DNA of 64,000 nt from Ichthyophthirius multifiliis (Eukaryota; Ciliophora; Oligohymenophorea; Hymenostomatida), in NCBI RefSeq assembly GCF_000220395.1, contig NW_004086311.1, positions 3,761 to 67,760 of the forward strand, read 5' to 3'. The position numbers were made by a program, and so were the translations under genes. Below, piece by piece: positions 49,872-62,808 of the stretch. A model generated the notes under the pieces. The model made no database searches, was not told the origin of the DNA, and saw only the letters and a list, made by a program, of their open reading frames with translations. The stretch's first letter is position 1. Each line of letters opens with the position of its first letter.

Positions 49872-52800
49872 ATGTTTTAATTTAGTGTTTTCTCACATGA
49901 TTATTATACATTAAATCTTCCTAATCATCCCTAAAAGAATTTAGAATTAAATGCAGAATAATTTTATAAAGACTTTGAATTTTATGATTAAATTCTTGAC
50001 AACAAAAACAAAAAAATATTTACTGCTCCTGTAATACGACTTTATGGCTCAACAAGTTCTGATCAAAAAGTTTGCTTACATGTTCATGGTGTATTTAATT
50101 TTATTAAATAATATTTTTATTTAAAAAAAAGTTTTTTCCTTATTTTTACATAAAAATAAATGAAATATGGGATTTGTTAAAAAATAATGGTTAAATATAT
50201 ATTTAGCATTGATGTTTATATATATTTTTTTAAAAAAAAAAGAATAGTTAGCTTCGTTTGTATAACTAATTGAAGAATAATATCATATAATTCATTCAGT
50301 AAGTGAAAAACAAAGAAATTATTTCACAAGCATATAACCTATAATATATAATTATGAAATATATTAAGCGAAAAATATATATGGGTATAGTAATACTAAT
50401 GAGCCTTTTTTAAAAATATATTGTTATAATTAAAAATATATAAAAAATTTAGTTGAAATTTTAGAAAGCGGTTTAATAATGGATATTCGTTTTGTATTAT
50501 ATGAAGTAATTAATAATAAATAAAAATATAAAAAATTATACAAAGAGCCATTTTTCATATCTAATGAGATTTTATGCAGAATGTGAAATTTATGGTCTAA
50601 TGTAAATAACATTGTAAAAATTCAGCATAAGATATAAAGATTAAAATTAATAAAATATAGGATATACAAATAACCATAATAATTATATATATAATTAAAT
50701 GTTCAAATTATCTAAAATCCAATGGGAATTAGATGTGTACTATAAGGATATTTTAAACTATGTTCATGGTAAATAAGATGAAGAAGAATTAAAATAAAAT
50801 CTTTATGGAATGAATGATTTTCCTATTATGTAAATTACAAAGTCCTTAAATATTCTTTGGGAAGAAGAATCGAAAATGTAAAAAGAGATTTTAAAAATAG
50901 AAGAAACCAAAGAAAAAAAAACTATTGATTTTTCTGAAAACATAAATAGTTAAAAAGGGGGCAATATATATTCTATTTGTTAAATGGAAAAAGTAAGTCT
51001 TAAGTTTGAAAAATATGTAAAAGATTATTTATAAAAATTTTAAATTTAAAGTCTAAAAGGAAATATTTAAATTTATGTAAACGAAAAAATTTAAAAAAAT
51101 TATTGTTTTTATATAAAAAACTTAAATGATGACGCTTAAGTTTAAATGCAAAACAGAAAAAATGATTATATTCAAAGAAAAAAAGACTATTATTAATAGT
51201 TAAAATAAGGTCTAATTGATGAATTTAACTTTTAAAATACAGAATCTGAATCAGAAGAATAAGAATAAGAATTAGAATAAGAATTAGAGTAAGAATAAAT
51301 ATAAAAATAAGAATAAACATAAAAATAAGAATAAGATTAGGTATTAAAAACAAAATAAAAATAAGAATAAGAAAAAAGCCTAAAAAAAAAAAATGGCAAA
51401 TATATAGAAAAAAATAATATTTAAATTTGGAGAGATCAATATACATCTTTTAAAAATAATCTTTTATTTATTATTTGCAATTTTTGCTTCTAACCTACTT
51501 GTATTTGTAAATGCTTTTTTATTCATAATTCTTTAAGTAATTCTTAAGCTTTTTTTCAAAAAAATTAATATTTTCAAAATGTATATTTATACAATAAAAA
51601 ATGTCCTTAATTGTATGAATTTAATAAAACTTTCCCTACTAAAAACTAATTGTAATATTTTATTTTTTTAAATAAAATTTATAATAAAAAAATAGTGCTT
51701 TTTTTGAAAGATATGATGAACTCCTAGAATACTATAATATTAAAAAAGCTTAACCTAGTTTATAAATATGTTAGATTTTAGATAGCCATTACTTAAAGAT
51801 TTAACCAAATAAATAATATTTTCTAAGTATTAAAAACGAATTAAAACTCCCTAATTATGCTAGAGTTTATATAACTTAAGATTATGAGGAAAATTAGTTT
51901 ATGAAAGGGGCAGAAAAATAATACATCTATGCGAAAAAAGCTCCAAAAATAGTATTCGAAGTTAAAGACGAAATAAGGAAAATAAGGTCAAAAGAAATAG
52001 AGAAAAATTAATAATTAAATTTTCAATAAAGCATTATTTTTGAATAAAATATCACTATTTTAACGTTTGAAGTTTTTGCAAAAAGTTATTCTAATTTAAA
52101 ACCTAAACATGAATAAGATTCTATATAATTTTTAGTTTATGTTATAAAAAATACTAAAAATAACTAGAAATTTTAAGGTTTTTATTTTTTAAATAAAAAA
52201 TTATTATTTATAAAAATAGACTAAGGAATAATAATAACATCATAAAACTAATCAATTAATGAAATAAATTTATAGTTTGATTTATAAAAATCTGATTTTT
52301 AAACAACATATGTAGTTTAAGATGAAATAGAATTAATTAATACCTTTGTTCAAATAATTCATTAATATGACATAGATATAATTATAGGTTATGATACCGA
52401 AAGAAAATCCTTAGCTTATCTAACTAATAGGGCTTGGTAATAAAAAATAGATATAATGGATAAATTATCAAGATGCCCTTAATAAATAGAAAGAAACTAC
52501 TAATAATTAAAAGAAAATATGGAAAAAAATTAAGTTTAAGTTGGATGGTATGCAAACTTTAAACCGAATTTGAATGCAAATGGAAGAATAATAATTAATT
52601 TATGGAGGATAGTAAAATTTGAAAAAAAATTTTAATGTTATGAATTAGAAAGTGTTCTTTTTTATTTATTAAGAATAAGAATTCCAATATTTTCAAACTC
52701 AGATTTAACCAAAATGTATGAAGATAACAAAAATAAATGTCATGTAGTAAAATATATGTTGTTAAGAGTTTTAAAAACAGTTATTATTTATGAAAAAATT

Positions 52801-54876
52801 AAAATTATTCAAAAATGTATTGAAGAAACAAAACTTTATGGTTATGATTTCGAATCTTCCGTATTATACATATATATTCTTTTAATAATATTCACTTTAT
52901 TAAATTAAAAAAAAAAAAAGATTAACAAAGGATCTATATTTAGAGTTGAAGGTATTATTTATAGAGTTTCAAGGCATTTGAATTTCTTAATGATGAGTGG
53001 AAGTAAAAATAATGTAGTTGAATAAAAAATATTAGATACTATGCCTATTACACTTGAACCTGCAAAGATATTCTACCCTGAGTAAAAAAAAATATTTATT
53101 TGTTACTAGTTATAAAAAAATAGTCCAGTCATAGTTTTAGATTTTTAATCATTATATCCTTCTTTAATTGTTGCATATAATATGTGTTATTCTACTTGTA
53201 TAGGAAATATAAATGAATTTTTGGATGAATAAGGAAATAAAAATTTAGGAATATAAAAAAAATGGTCTGTAGATTTTCCTGATTTACTTAAAAAATGCAA
53301 TAATAATATAGAAGAAGTTAAAAAAAATATCTTCATAACAAAAAACTAAGTAGGATTTGTCAAAAGAAACATTAGAAAAGGTATTTTTCCTAGCGTTTTA
53401 CATGAATTTTTAATGACAAGAATTCGAATAAAAAATAATTTGAAATAATATGAAAACTATAAAAGTATATTAGAAAATTTAATTTCTAGATAAAAATCTC
53501 TTAAGCTTTTTATGTGCGTCGTTTTTGGTTATACAGGAGCCACTACAAGTGGAAAAATGCCTTTAAGAGAATTTACGGACTCTATTGTTTCAACTGCTAA
53601 ATATATTATGAATTAGGTTATTGAATTTATTAATTCTAATCAAAAATGGGATGCTAAGGTTAGTAAAAAAAGAAATTTACAATATTATAAAAAAAATCAA
53701 TAAAAGGTTATATATGGTGATACTGATAGTGTGTTTGTTAATTTAAAAGGAAGATCAATGCAAGAAGCAGTAAAAATAGGGAAAGAAATATCAAAAGAAG
53801 TAACTAAACTTTATCCTTATCCAATAAAATTAAAATATGAGAAAGTTTATAAAGAATTAGTTTTACTTTCCAAAAAAAAGTACACAGGTAACTATATTGA
53901 AAATGAAGATGATCCTATTAAATTTGAAAGTAAAGGAATGTAAATTATTAGAAAAGATGGATGTCAGATTGTTGGAAAAATTCTAAACAAATGTTTACAA
54001 ATACTTTTCTAAACTAAAAATTTAACTACTTTGAGAATTTATCTAAATAAAAAATGGCAAAAAATTATTAATGATTAAAATAATGCAACTGACTTTATTA
54101 TTTCTAAATAATGTAGACTTTAAAATTATGTTAATACGTCAGCCCATGCAAAAGTCGCTTTAGATTTAATGAAAGAGGATCCTCAAAATAAACCTAAGCA
54201 TGGAGAAATAATTAAATATTTTATTGTTAATAAAGAAAAAAAAAAAAAAAATGGAATTATAAAACTCTAAGAGTATTCAGTTTCTGTTAATGATTATATG
54301 GAAAATTACTAACATTCTCTTAATTATGATTATTATATTTAAAAATATATTAATCAAAATTTAAAAAAATTATTTTTCACTTTTGGAATTAATATTGATG
54401 TAAATTTATTTTTTTAGAAAAAAAATAATTAAAATATAAATAACTAGGATTGGTTTCATAATATGAAAAGTGAATATGTAAAACCTAATTTATTAAGCTT
54501 AAATAATAAAAAATATAATTAATTAAAAAATTACTATAATATTTAAACTTGTATAGTTTGTTTTGAAAAATCTAAATTTAACATATGTAATAAATGCCAA
54601 TAAGATAAGCTTGCCCTTGCTTTTTTGTTAGATTAGAAATATAATAATAACATCTAATAATATATTAAATTTAAAAATATTTGCTAAAATTGCTCAGGTG
54701 TTGAAAATATTGAAAATTCCCCTAATTGTATACAAAGTGATTGTAAATACTTTTTTACTAAATAAATTGTAAAATAAAATATTGAGTATCTAAATCCTGT
54801 AATAAAAGAATGTTAAGAAAAATATTTTTATTGATATAAGAAAAATGCAATACATGCTTATATAAGTTTCATTTGA
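49872..54876 (+). CDS. REV3: DNA polymerase zeta catalytic subunit (REV3), family B
   Basis: ATG 49872: the N-terminus reads FSVFSHDYYTLNLPN, APVIRLYGSTSSDQKVCLHV and HGVFPYFYIKINEIWD, the REV3 N-terminal pattern, then SYLMRFYAECEIYGLM. A low-complexity Glu/Gln insert lies at 51245-51390. The exonuclease-like domain (DIDIIIGYDTERKSLAYLTN) lacks the proofreading acidic motifs, as usual for REV3. Polymerase motif A is VLDFQSLYPSLIVAYNMCYS (53134-53193) and motif C is YGDTDSVF (53712-53735), both intact. Motif B region KLFMCVVFGYTGATTSGKMP (53503-53562) has Cys where family B polymerases have Asn. The C-terminus has two Cys clusters (CIVCFEKSKFNICNKC, then CQNCSGVENIENSPNCIQSD) for zinc or the 4Fe-4S centre binding the POLD2/POLD3-type subunits. 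Pol zeta extends mismatched ends in translesion synthesis. At about 1,600 residues it lacks the huge insert of animal REV3. About four introns in the 5' half are approximate. Confidence 0.92.
51245..51390. repeat. GAATAA hexamer-type repeat encoding Glu/Gln tract in REV3
   Basis: Degenerate tandem repeats of GAATAA/GAATTA units encode alternating Glu/Gln (EQEQELEQELEQEQIQKQEQ) in frame with REV3. TAA is Gln here, so the tract is readable only with the ciliate code. Confidence 0.75.
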
Positions 54877-55318
54877 TAATTAAATTAACAAGAAATAATT
54901 CATAATTTGATTTCATATTAATAGAATTTGAATAATCTCTTATTATTTTTTTTATTATAATAATTATAGTAAATATCTATATATTTTATACACAATTTTT
55001 TTATAATTTATTAATTTTTTTTTGTAAAATTAATAAAAATATTAATAAGGTGAGAAAAAATAATATCGCATTTATATTGATTAACAAAAAATTTATATAA
55101 ATTAAAACAATAAACTATTAAAAATAAATTTTTAATAAAATATAAAAATAAAAAGTTTATAAAAGAAAAAAAGAAAAATTTGTTATATAATTAAATAATT
55201 AAAATTTTAAAAATAATAAATATTTTTTAAAATATGTTATTATTAATTTTATTTTATTTTATTTAAAAAAATTTTAATAATTATAAAAAAATATATCTAT
55301 CCAATTTAATATATAAAA
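54877..55318. other. AT-rich spacer
   Basis: About 440 bp between REV3 and the small lipidated protein; no features seen. Confidence 0.5.
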
Positions 55319-55735
55319 ATGGGAAATTGTTGTTAGGCAGAAGTAACAAAAGAAATAAAATAAAGTGATATTTTAGAAACAAAAGAACAATTAAATACAA
55401 ATTTTGAATCTGCAAAAAATATATAAACTCCACCAAATACAGAAAAATAAGAAATTAAAAAAAAAGTAAATTTAAAACTTGATTTAGAAAAACTTAATTA
55501 ATAAAATTAAAATAATTGCGATGAATAATAACCTCCTTTATAAAAACGAAATAATTAAAAACATTCCTAAGATACTAAGGTAATAAATAACAAATTAAGA
55601 TTAGAAGATACTGATAATTATCAACCTTATTAAGGACCTCCTGTTCCACGAAAACAATAATAAATTAGATTTGATGTTGATCTAAATAAAGAAAATAAAT
55701 TTTTAAATGATTAAAATTGCAAAAAAATTTAATGA
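55319..55735 (+). CDS. Small protein with N-myristoylation/palmitoylation signal, 138 aa
   Basis: Intronless frame from ATG 55319 to TGA 55735. It begins MGNCCQAEVTKEIKQS: Gly2 with Cys4/Cys5 is a textbook dual acylation signal that would anchor the protein at the plasma or ciliary membrane. The rest is hydrophilic and probably disordered (Lys/Gln/Asn-rich, with NYQPYQGPPVPRKQQQ and a C-terminal IRFDVDLNKENKF). No domain recognised. It ends about 110 bp from the end of the convergent flippase gene. The MGNxC N-terminus is shared with many unrelated signalling proteins, so it predicts location, not function. Confidence 0.7.
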
Positions 55736-55843
55736 GGAAAATAAATATAAAATTTTAACAATAATTTTATTTTTTTAGAATTTTTATATTATATTTTTTT
55801 ATATTTAGAAAAAAATGTAAATTTTATTTATTTTTATTTTGTT

Positions 55844-57931
55844 TCATTTTTCTGTCTTAAGTTTTGTATAATAAAATTATTCTTAATTCCATCCTTTGAT
55901 TTTTTTTTTTTTAAAAAAAAATATAATAATTTACTATTCCATTATTCGAAAAAGTAATCAATAAACGAGGTTGCACCAATAGCTAAAATGTTTCCTAAAT
56001 GGAAATAAGGAGTTTATAGTATTCTTTATAAAAAATAATTTTTAAATAACATAAATTATATAGATAAATTATTGTTTTTACTAAAGTATAATTCTATATA
56101 TATTAGAAGTTTTAAACATAATATCAATAATTAATACTGTCCCTATATATACAACAATGGATCCAAAATTAAAAAATAAACTTGCAAAACTATGATCACT
56201 TGAAATAATAATAACTTTTATATTTGCATTTAAAACAGCTAAACTAAAAACCATAGTTCCACTTGACCAAAAATTCAAAGAGTAACCTTTTTAATTTCCA
56301 AAAGTATATTCTAAACTATAAAAACTAGTTTTTTTATAATTATAAATTTAAAAGTAAAATATATAAAATTTACCTAAAAAAACATATTATTACACTTTAC
56401 CAAACTGCATTTAAAAACCAAGACCAAAATACGGTTCTGTTGAATAGAGAATCTAAATTTAAAAAAATTAAATACATTATTAAAAGTTAAAAAATACGCT
56501 TAATTCCTTATAAATAATAATTTTTCTTATTAGCAACAAGTACTTTATATTCATATTATTCATCAAAAACCTAATTTAAAAATATATTAAAATATAAAAA
56601 ATATAAATTACTGCATAAATAATAATTGGAAGTGAAGCATAAACAACATTAAAAAGCTAATAAATATAACTATCATATAGAGTTTATCCAGAAAAAGCAT
56701 TTTCGATTGCAAACCAAAACTAAGGAAGTACAAGAATAATATTTTTATAAAAATTAAAACAAACAAGTCTAGAATTTCTTCTATAAGATTCTCTACCATG
56801 ATAAAACAATAAATTTCTTAAAATTTTGAATTCTCCAATAGAATAATCACTAGCCCTAGCAGCCTATTATCCTTCAACTCCATTAATTCCGATTCCTACA
56901 TGAGCAGCACAAATCATATTAACATCATTAGCTCCATCACCAATCGCAAGTGTAGAAACATTACTTTTATTTTCTCTTACTAAAGTAACTATTTATTACT
57001 TTTATTAAGGAGAAACTCTACAGCAAAGTACTGCTGTGCAATAATTAGTTATTTAAATTAACAAATTTTTCAACTCGCCTTTTAATACATAGATAAGAGA
57101 TTCTCCTGTTATAATAAATGCATTATTATAATTAAGTTATCCATTTTCATCTTTGTTTTATTAGATTTCGATTAGTGTTTTTTTAAGTTTATCTTCTATG
57201 TCCTGTGCGTTTTATTAGTCATTATACATTTCGAAATTTTTCTGTAGCTTTATTACATATTATTAAAGATCGTTTGATAATAGCTTGCAAGAAAAACCTA
57301 TATTTATTGCAGTTTCTACTTTATCTCCTGTTAACACCCATACTTTTATACCTGCACATTTCAAAGAATGTATTGTTTCGCCAACTTTATCTTGAAGCTT
57401 ATCTTCTATTGCCGTTGCGCCAACTAAAATAAGATCTTTTTCTAATAAAGCTTGTACTTATATCATATACTCTTCTCTATTTACTAAAGTTGTGCATGCT
57501 TCTTGATATTATTTTTACCATTAAGTGTATTCTTAAATAGGGATTTCTCTTTCACACAAAATTAATGTACGAAGACCAATATTACCATAATCATCCAAAT
57601 TTTTTTCAGTTTCTTCAATTTTTTATGATTTTTATTTATCAATTAAAGCTAATAATACTGAATCAGCACCCTTACAAAATAAAAAAATTTTATTAGATTC
57701 GAGATCTTAAATTAATACTGATTAACGTTTTCGAGTAGAATCAAACTAAAATACATGAAGAAGTTTAACTTATTTATTTATTCCTTTAATTTAATAAAGA
57801 ATATTCTATTCTTCATCGATTCCTTTAAATTCTACACCACAGTATTTAGCAAAATTAACCAAGGCTAATTCATCAGGAGAAGATGCCTTATTTAAAATTA
57901 AAATTTATTAATTATTTATTAATTATTTATT

Positions 57932-57964
<33 letters not shown>

Positions 57965-59816
57965 TATATTTTTTTTAATTTTTTTTTTTTTTTTTTTACA
58001 TTATATATTTGTTCTTTTTCACCATTTTCATTTTTTATTTCTATTATTACTGTATGAGTTAATGCCAATATTTTTAGAGTTTTCAGTATATTTTAATACT
58101 CAGGATTATTTTTATCAGAAAAATTTTAAAAAAATTTATTATCTTTAAAATCTACATTTTTTACACTTGGAAATTTTTAAGCATCATATTCATTATTTGG
58201 TTGCTCTGTTGATTATGGCTCTCCTTATTTTCTTTTTATTTTATTTTTATTTTTTTTATTTACCATATGATATTCCATTTATAGATATTTTTTTAAATTC
58301 CATTATATTACATGTTAAAGTACCTGTTTTATCTGAAAAAACATATTCTATTTAACCCAATTCTTCGTTTAAGTTCGAACTTTGTACATTTGTTTGAGTT
58401 ATTATTTCATCATCATTTTCATCTTTAAATTTATATATCATATATTAATCTTTTTGGATTATTATAGCTTATATAAATTTGACCATCTCAAGAGTAACAA
58501 GAAGCGCTATTTTTTTTTTTAAAATAAAAAATAATATTCTTAGATTACAAATTGGAACAAAATTATTAAAAATCAAAACCCAATTTCCAAACCTAACAAA
58601 AAAATTATAATAATCTTGACTTTCAAAAGAATTTAAATCAATTCCTAAATATCCTAAATCTTTTTTATTTTCTCTATAAAAAATCATATAATAAAGAGCT
58701 GCAAACATACAAATCCCAATTTAAACTATAAAAATAAATATTATCTATTAACCCATTGTATGTTCTAAATGACTTTTTTTTGCTCTTGCCTTGAATGAAT
58801 TTTTCATTATTTTCGTGTCATGACCTGTATAACAAACTAATCCTAAAACCCATTTTGTATTTCTTAATTTACATCCTCTTAATATTATATTATTATTATC
58901 TATTGGAAAGTCATTTTCTTAGTTTGGTAAAACGCAAGTTCCAGCAAATTTATATAAAATTGGATTAGGTAGTTCATAAGAGAAAATACAATTTTTAGAA
59001 TTTAAAGTTTAAGTCTTTGTTTAAATATATATTTGTTTTATTATATTTTTTAGAGTATTACATTTAATTTGGGACCATAATATTAATAAATGTCTTTTTA
59101 AGCATTTTTTTGTTTTAAATTTGTTTCGCCATCTAATGATTTTGTTTCAATATAACCCATTCCTTTTTTTTCTGATGTTGATAGTATTAATACATCTGCA
59201 GGAATAAATTCTTTATCTAAAATCTTAATAAAAAATAAAGTATATGTAATATTTATTTTTATAAATTTAAATACTTTTATGTACATACCAACTCTTATAA
59301 GTTACCATTCTAGTTAAATAAACTGTTGAATTTCTGGCTTCCATACTAGGACATGCCTCTTTTTTTTAATTTTATTGGGTTTTATACTTTTTTACTTTAT
59401 TTTCCTCATTATCTGATTTTTTTCTTTTATAATCTTCGTAAAAATCTTTGGAAGCTGTAATTGCTAAAATTACTGTTAAAGGCAAAAAAATAGTTGGCAC
59501 ACCATCAGAAATAGAAATTTAAGGAATAATTTAACAAAATCCTGCTATCTTTTTTTTTTTTAATAATTTTATTATTTATCTTAAAGAATAAAATTTATAC
59601 TAAAAAATATAGGTTTGCTATTTTGGAAAACTATTCAATTAAATTTTTTGGAAGAAAATTATAAAAAGTGTATTTGCTTGTTTAAATTGAATTATCCGGA
59701 AGTTATAAATCAAATCTTTAAGAAGTTATTTTTCTGTTTTTAACACGGTCAGCATTTTTACGATTTAATTTATTTTAATATTCATAATCTTAACCAAATT
59801 TTTATTAATTTGACAT
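55844..59816 (-). CDS. P4-type ATPase (phospholipid flippase)
   Basis: From ATG 59816. [20 protein letters not shown] is the P4 N-terminal signature. Then [20 protein letters not shown] (M2), TSE-type A-domain and [11 protein letters not shown] (about 59110-59145), and the M4 motif [18 protein letters not shown], restored by removing an intron at about 58508-58550. The phosphorylation site is [17 protein letters not shown] (about 58325-58365). Nucleotide-binding domain: [34 protein letters not shown] and [10 protein letters not shown]-domain: [20 protein letters not shown] and [20 protein letters not shown] (about 56900-56960). Membrane half: [20 protein letters not shown], the last helix near [19 protein letters not shown], and a C-terminus [10 protein letters not shown] with TGA at 55844. 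PISL in M4 is typical of aminophospholipid-transporting P4 members, usually with a CDC50 partner. About 10 short introns; one (57904-57990) carries an ATTT repeat. Confidence 0.92.
57904..57965. repeat. Tandem ATTTATTA/(TTTA)n repeat in a flippase intron
   Basis: Three ~11-bp units (attatttatta) followed by about six TTTA copies and then a T-run ending in TACATTATAT. It lies within an intron of the minus-strand P4-ATPase. Confidence 0.8.
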
Positions 59817-60208
59817 ATTGCAAATTTGTTAAATTATAAAAATATAAGTAATTAATTTTATATATTAATTAAAAATTTCATATAAATATGAAATTTAATA
59901 TATATATTTTTTTTTAAATGATTTTTATAAAATATCAATTAAATTTTTTTTTCTTTTAAAACATAGTTGAATAAAAATATTTTAGATAAATGATTATTAC
60001 CATTTTTTTTGATTAAGTTTTTTTTAAAAAATAGAGAAAATAAACCCTGCTAAAAAGTAGTATATATTTTTATGTTCATTTTTTTATGAAACTTTTTTTC
60101 AGATAAATTGTAAATAAATAATTTATATATAATAATATTAATTATAAAATAAAATTAATACATAAAAAAATAAAAATTATTATATTAATAAATATAATTA
60201 TATTTTTA
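59817..60208. other. AT-rich spacer
   Basis: About 390 bp between two minus-strand genes; expected flippase promoter. No features seen. Confidence 0.45.
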
Positions 60209-60850
60209 TCATAAATAAAAGATCAATATTCCTAAATTTTCATCTCTGTAATCTTTAGCAAATTATGTTTAACTAACTTCTTCATATTTATATTTTAATT
60301 TAATTTAATTAATAATTTATAATTCAGAATTTTTTCTTATGATGTAAGCAATAAAAAATACTACATTGGTACTAATTTATGATATATATTCAATAGTTTC
60401 TAATAAAAGCAAACTATTTGAATCATCGTACATTAAATCACTTCCAATAATAAATTCAAATTAGCCATATTTATTTAGTAAATCCAAAAATTAACCTTTA
60501 TTTTATTTACCCCAACTTAAAGTTTCATTAAAAACTTTAGTTTACTCAATTTAATCTCTATTTATGTTTATATTTTCTATTAAAATTTATTAATTTTATT
60601 ATTAATCTGTTAGTACAATTAAACTGGGATTAAAACTTAGCATTGAAAAGCCAGAATATCCTGTACCTGAGCCTAATTCAAGAATTTTTTTATTTTCAAT
60701 TTTGTATTTATTTTATATTTCTAGAAAATTATTCTATATATAATGACAAAACAATAATCCTGCATCCCAAACTGTACCTGAATGACTATAATCAAGAGAT
60801 TATTTAATTTGAAATATTTTTGAATTTATTTAAATTTATCTATTCAACAT
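60209..60850 (-). CDS. METTL21-type protein-lysine methyltransferase (Methyltransf_16)
   Basis: Single-exon frame of 213 residues from ATG 60850 to TGA 60209. It shows SHSGTVWDAGLLFCHYIQNN, which matches the family's 'G..vWdaa..L..yl' block. SAM-binding motif I is ILELGSGTGYSGFSML, motif II-like is SLIVLTDQQQNQQILIENI, then ETLSWGK and FIIGSDLMYDDSNSLLLLET, the post-motif 'D.vY' region. This is the METTL21/EEF1A-lysine methyltransferase-like family, which methylates chaperones or translation factors. The specific substrate cannot be told from sequence alone. The length is normal for the family (about 200-230). Confidence 0.85.
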
Positions 60851-62019
60851 TAATTTTATATATATATGTATAAAAATTTATTAAAGATTAAAAAATAATA
60901 TTAAAATAAATAAAATACAAGAAAAATAAAATATAAATAAATATATTTTATAATATTAAATAAATAAAAAAAAATAGAAATAATATAATATAAGAAATAA
61001 ATCGCAAATTTATATTAATATAGTATTTTGCTATTCAATATTTTTAATTCTTGAAATATTATTATAGTAACTATTATTTATTAAAAATAAAAATAATATT
61101 AAAATAATTTTAATTAAGTAATTTTAAAATAAATTATACTATAAATAATAAATATATATATATATATATTAAATATATATATAAATATTTAAAAATATTT
61201 ATATATATATTTTAAAAATTCATACATATTAATTTTTTTTTTATAATTATATTATATTTATCATTTTTATTTAGTATATATATTTTTTTTTTAGGGTAAA
61301 ATAATAATCTTTTTTTTTACTTTTATATATTTTTCCTTTTTTTGTAATTATTTTCATTTTTTTTTTAATTTAAATAATTTATTTAAATATTTTTATTTTT
61401 TTTGATCTTTATATTAGAAAAAGTTATAAATAATAATTATTCTTCTTTTTATGTAATTTTATCCTATTAAATAATGTTCTTACTATATATTATTTTTATT
61501 TTTTAAATAATCTTTTTTATTAAAGTTAATAGTTTTTTAATTAATTTTATTTCTTTTTATAAATAATAATAAATTACCTTAATTTTTCATTTCAATTATT
61601 ATTATTTACTATATATGATTAATTTCTTTTTAATATTTTTTTTATTTTTCTAATTTTTTAACCTTCATTCATTAATCAAAAAATTATATTAATATTAATT
61701 TTTTATTAATCTTTTATTTTTGTCTTAATTTATTTAAAAAATACATAAATAATAATAATTAAACTAATTCCCCTATTTACTATATTCAACTTAATATATT
61801 ATATACACTTTATATTTTATTTTTTTTAAATAATGTTTAAGAATTATTTTATTTAAATAAAGTTTAAAAGGAAATACTATTTTTTTATTTTATATTTTTT
61901 TTTAAAAAAAAAAACGGAAAAAAATATACATTATAAATCATTTTTTTTATTTTTATAACTATTTTATAAAATATATAAAATAATAAAAACTAAAAATAAT
62001 AAAATAACAAATAAAAAAA
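60851..62019. other. AT-rich divergent intergenic region
   Basis: About 1.17 kb between divergent genes, so it should hold both promoters. Contains short TA runs (61150-61210) and poly-T/poly-A tracts near 61880-61925; no coding-like frame seen. Confidence 0.5.
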
Positions 62020-62754
62020 ATGAGTGTATCAAAACCACGAAAACAGAAGCATCGTTTCGCAAATATGGAAAATGAAAAAGACATGTAAAGGAAAATTTAC
62101 GAAGAGACATTAAAAAGAAAAAGATTAATTAAATTTTGAATTTTAAAAAATGGAAGAAATAAGTAAATATGAAGCTTAGTCAATTTAATCAAAAAATGAA
62201 ATAAAATTTAAAAATGAGTTTGACAGAATAATAAATTTTAAAAATAAAAAAGAAAAATAATTAAGTGATTTAAACATAAATCTCTTACAAATCACAGAAA
62301 TTAATTAAATTTAGTAGCCTCTTCCTGAAGGATAAAGCCTTTTTAATGCAAATAGTAATAGAATGAATAATTTATCTTCTATTTTTAGTAAAAAATATTA
62401 TAAATCAGAAGGTGTTTAAACTATTTCTTCAACTTAAGCAAAAGATAGAATTTCATTAAATGACTATATAAAATATTTACAGGAAGAAATTTAAATTGCT
62501 GATAATAACTTTCTTAATGAATAGTAGAGAAATCAGTAATTGATGTAAGCTTAATAAGAAATATTCAAAACTACTTAAAAATTTAAAATGGAATTTAATG
62601 ATTTAGAATTTCTTAATTATACGGCAGAAAGAAGATTTCATGATATAGAGGCTATAAATTACAAAGCAAAAGAAAAAAAGACAGGAGTTTTAAGAACTTT
62701 GAACTAAGTGAAAATTAGTAATTATATTATATATACTATATATATATATATATA

Positions 62755-62808
<54 letters not shown>

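Noticed and set aside
56081-56278. Minus-strand 65-residue open frame
   Set aside because: It is in frame with a membrane-domain exon of the P4-ATPase, not a separate gene.
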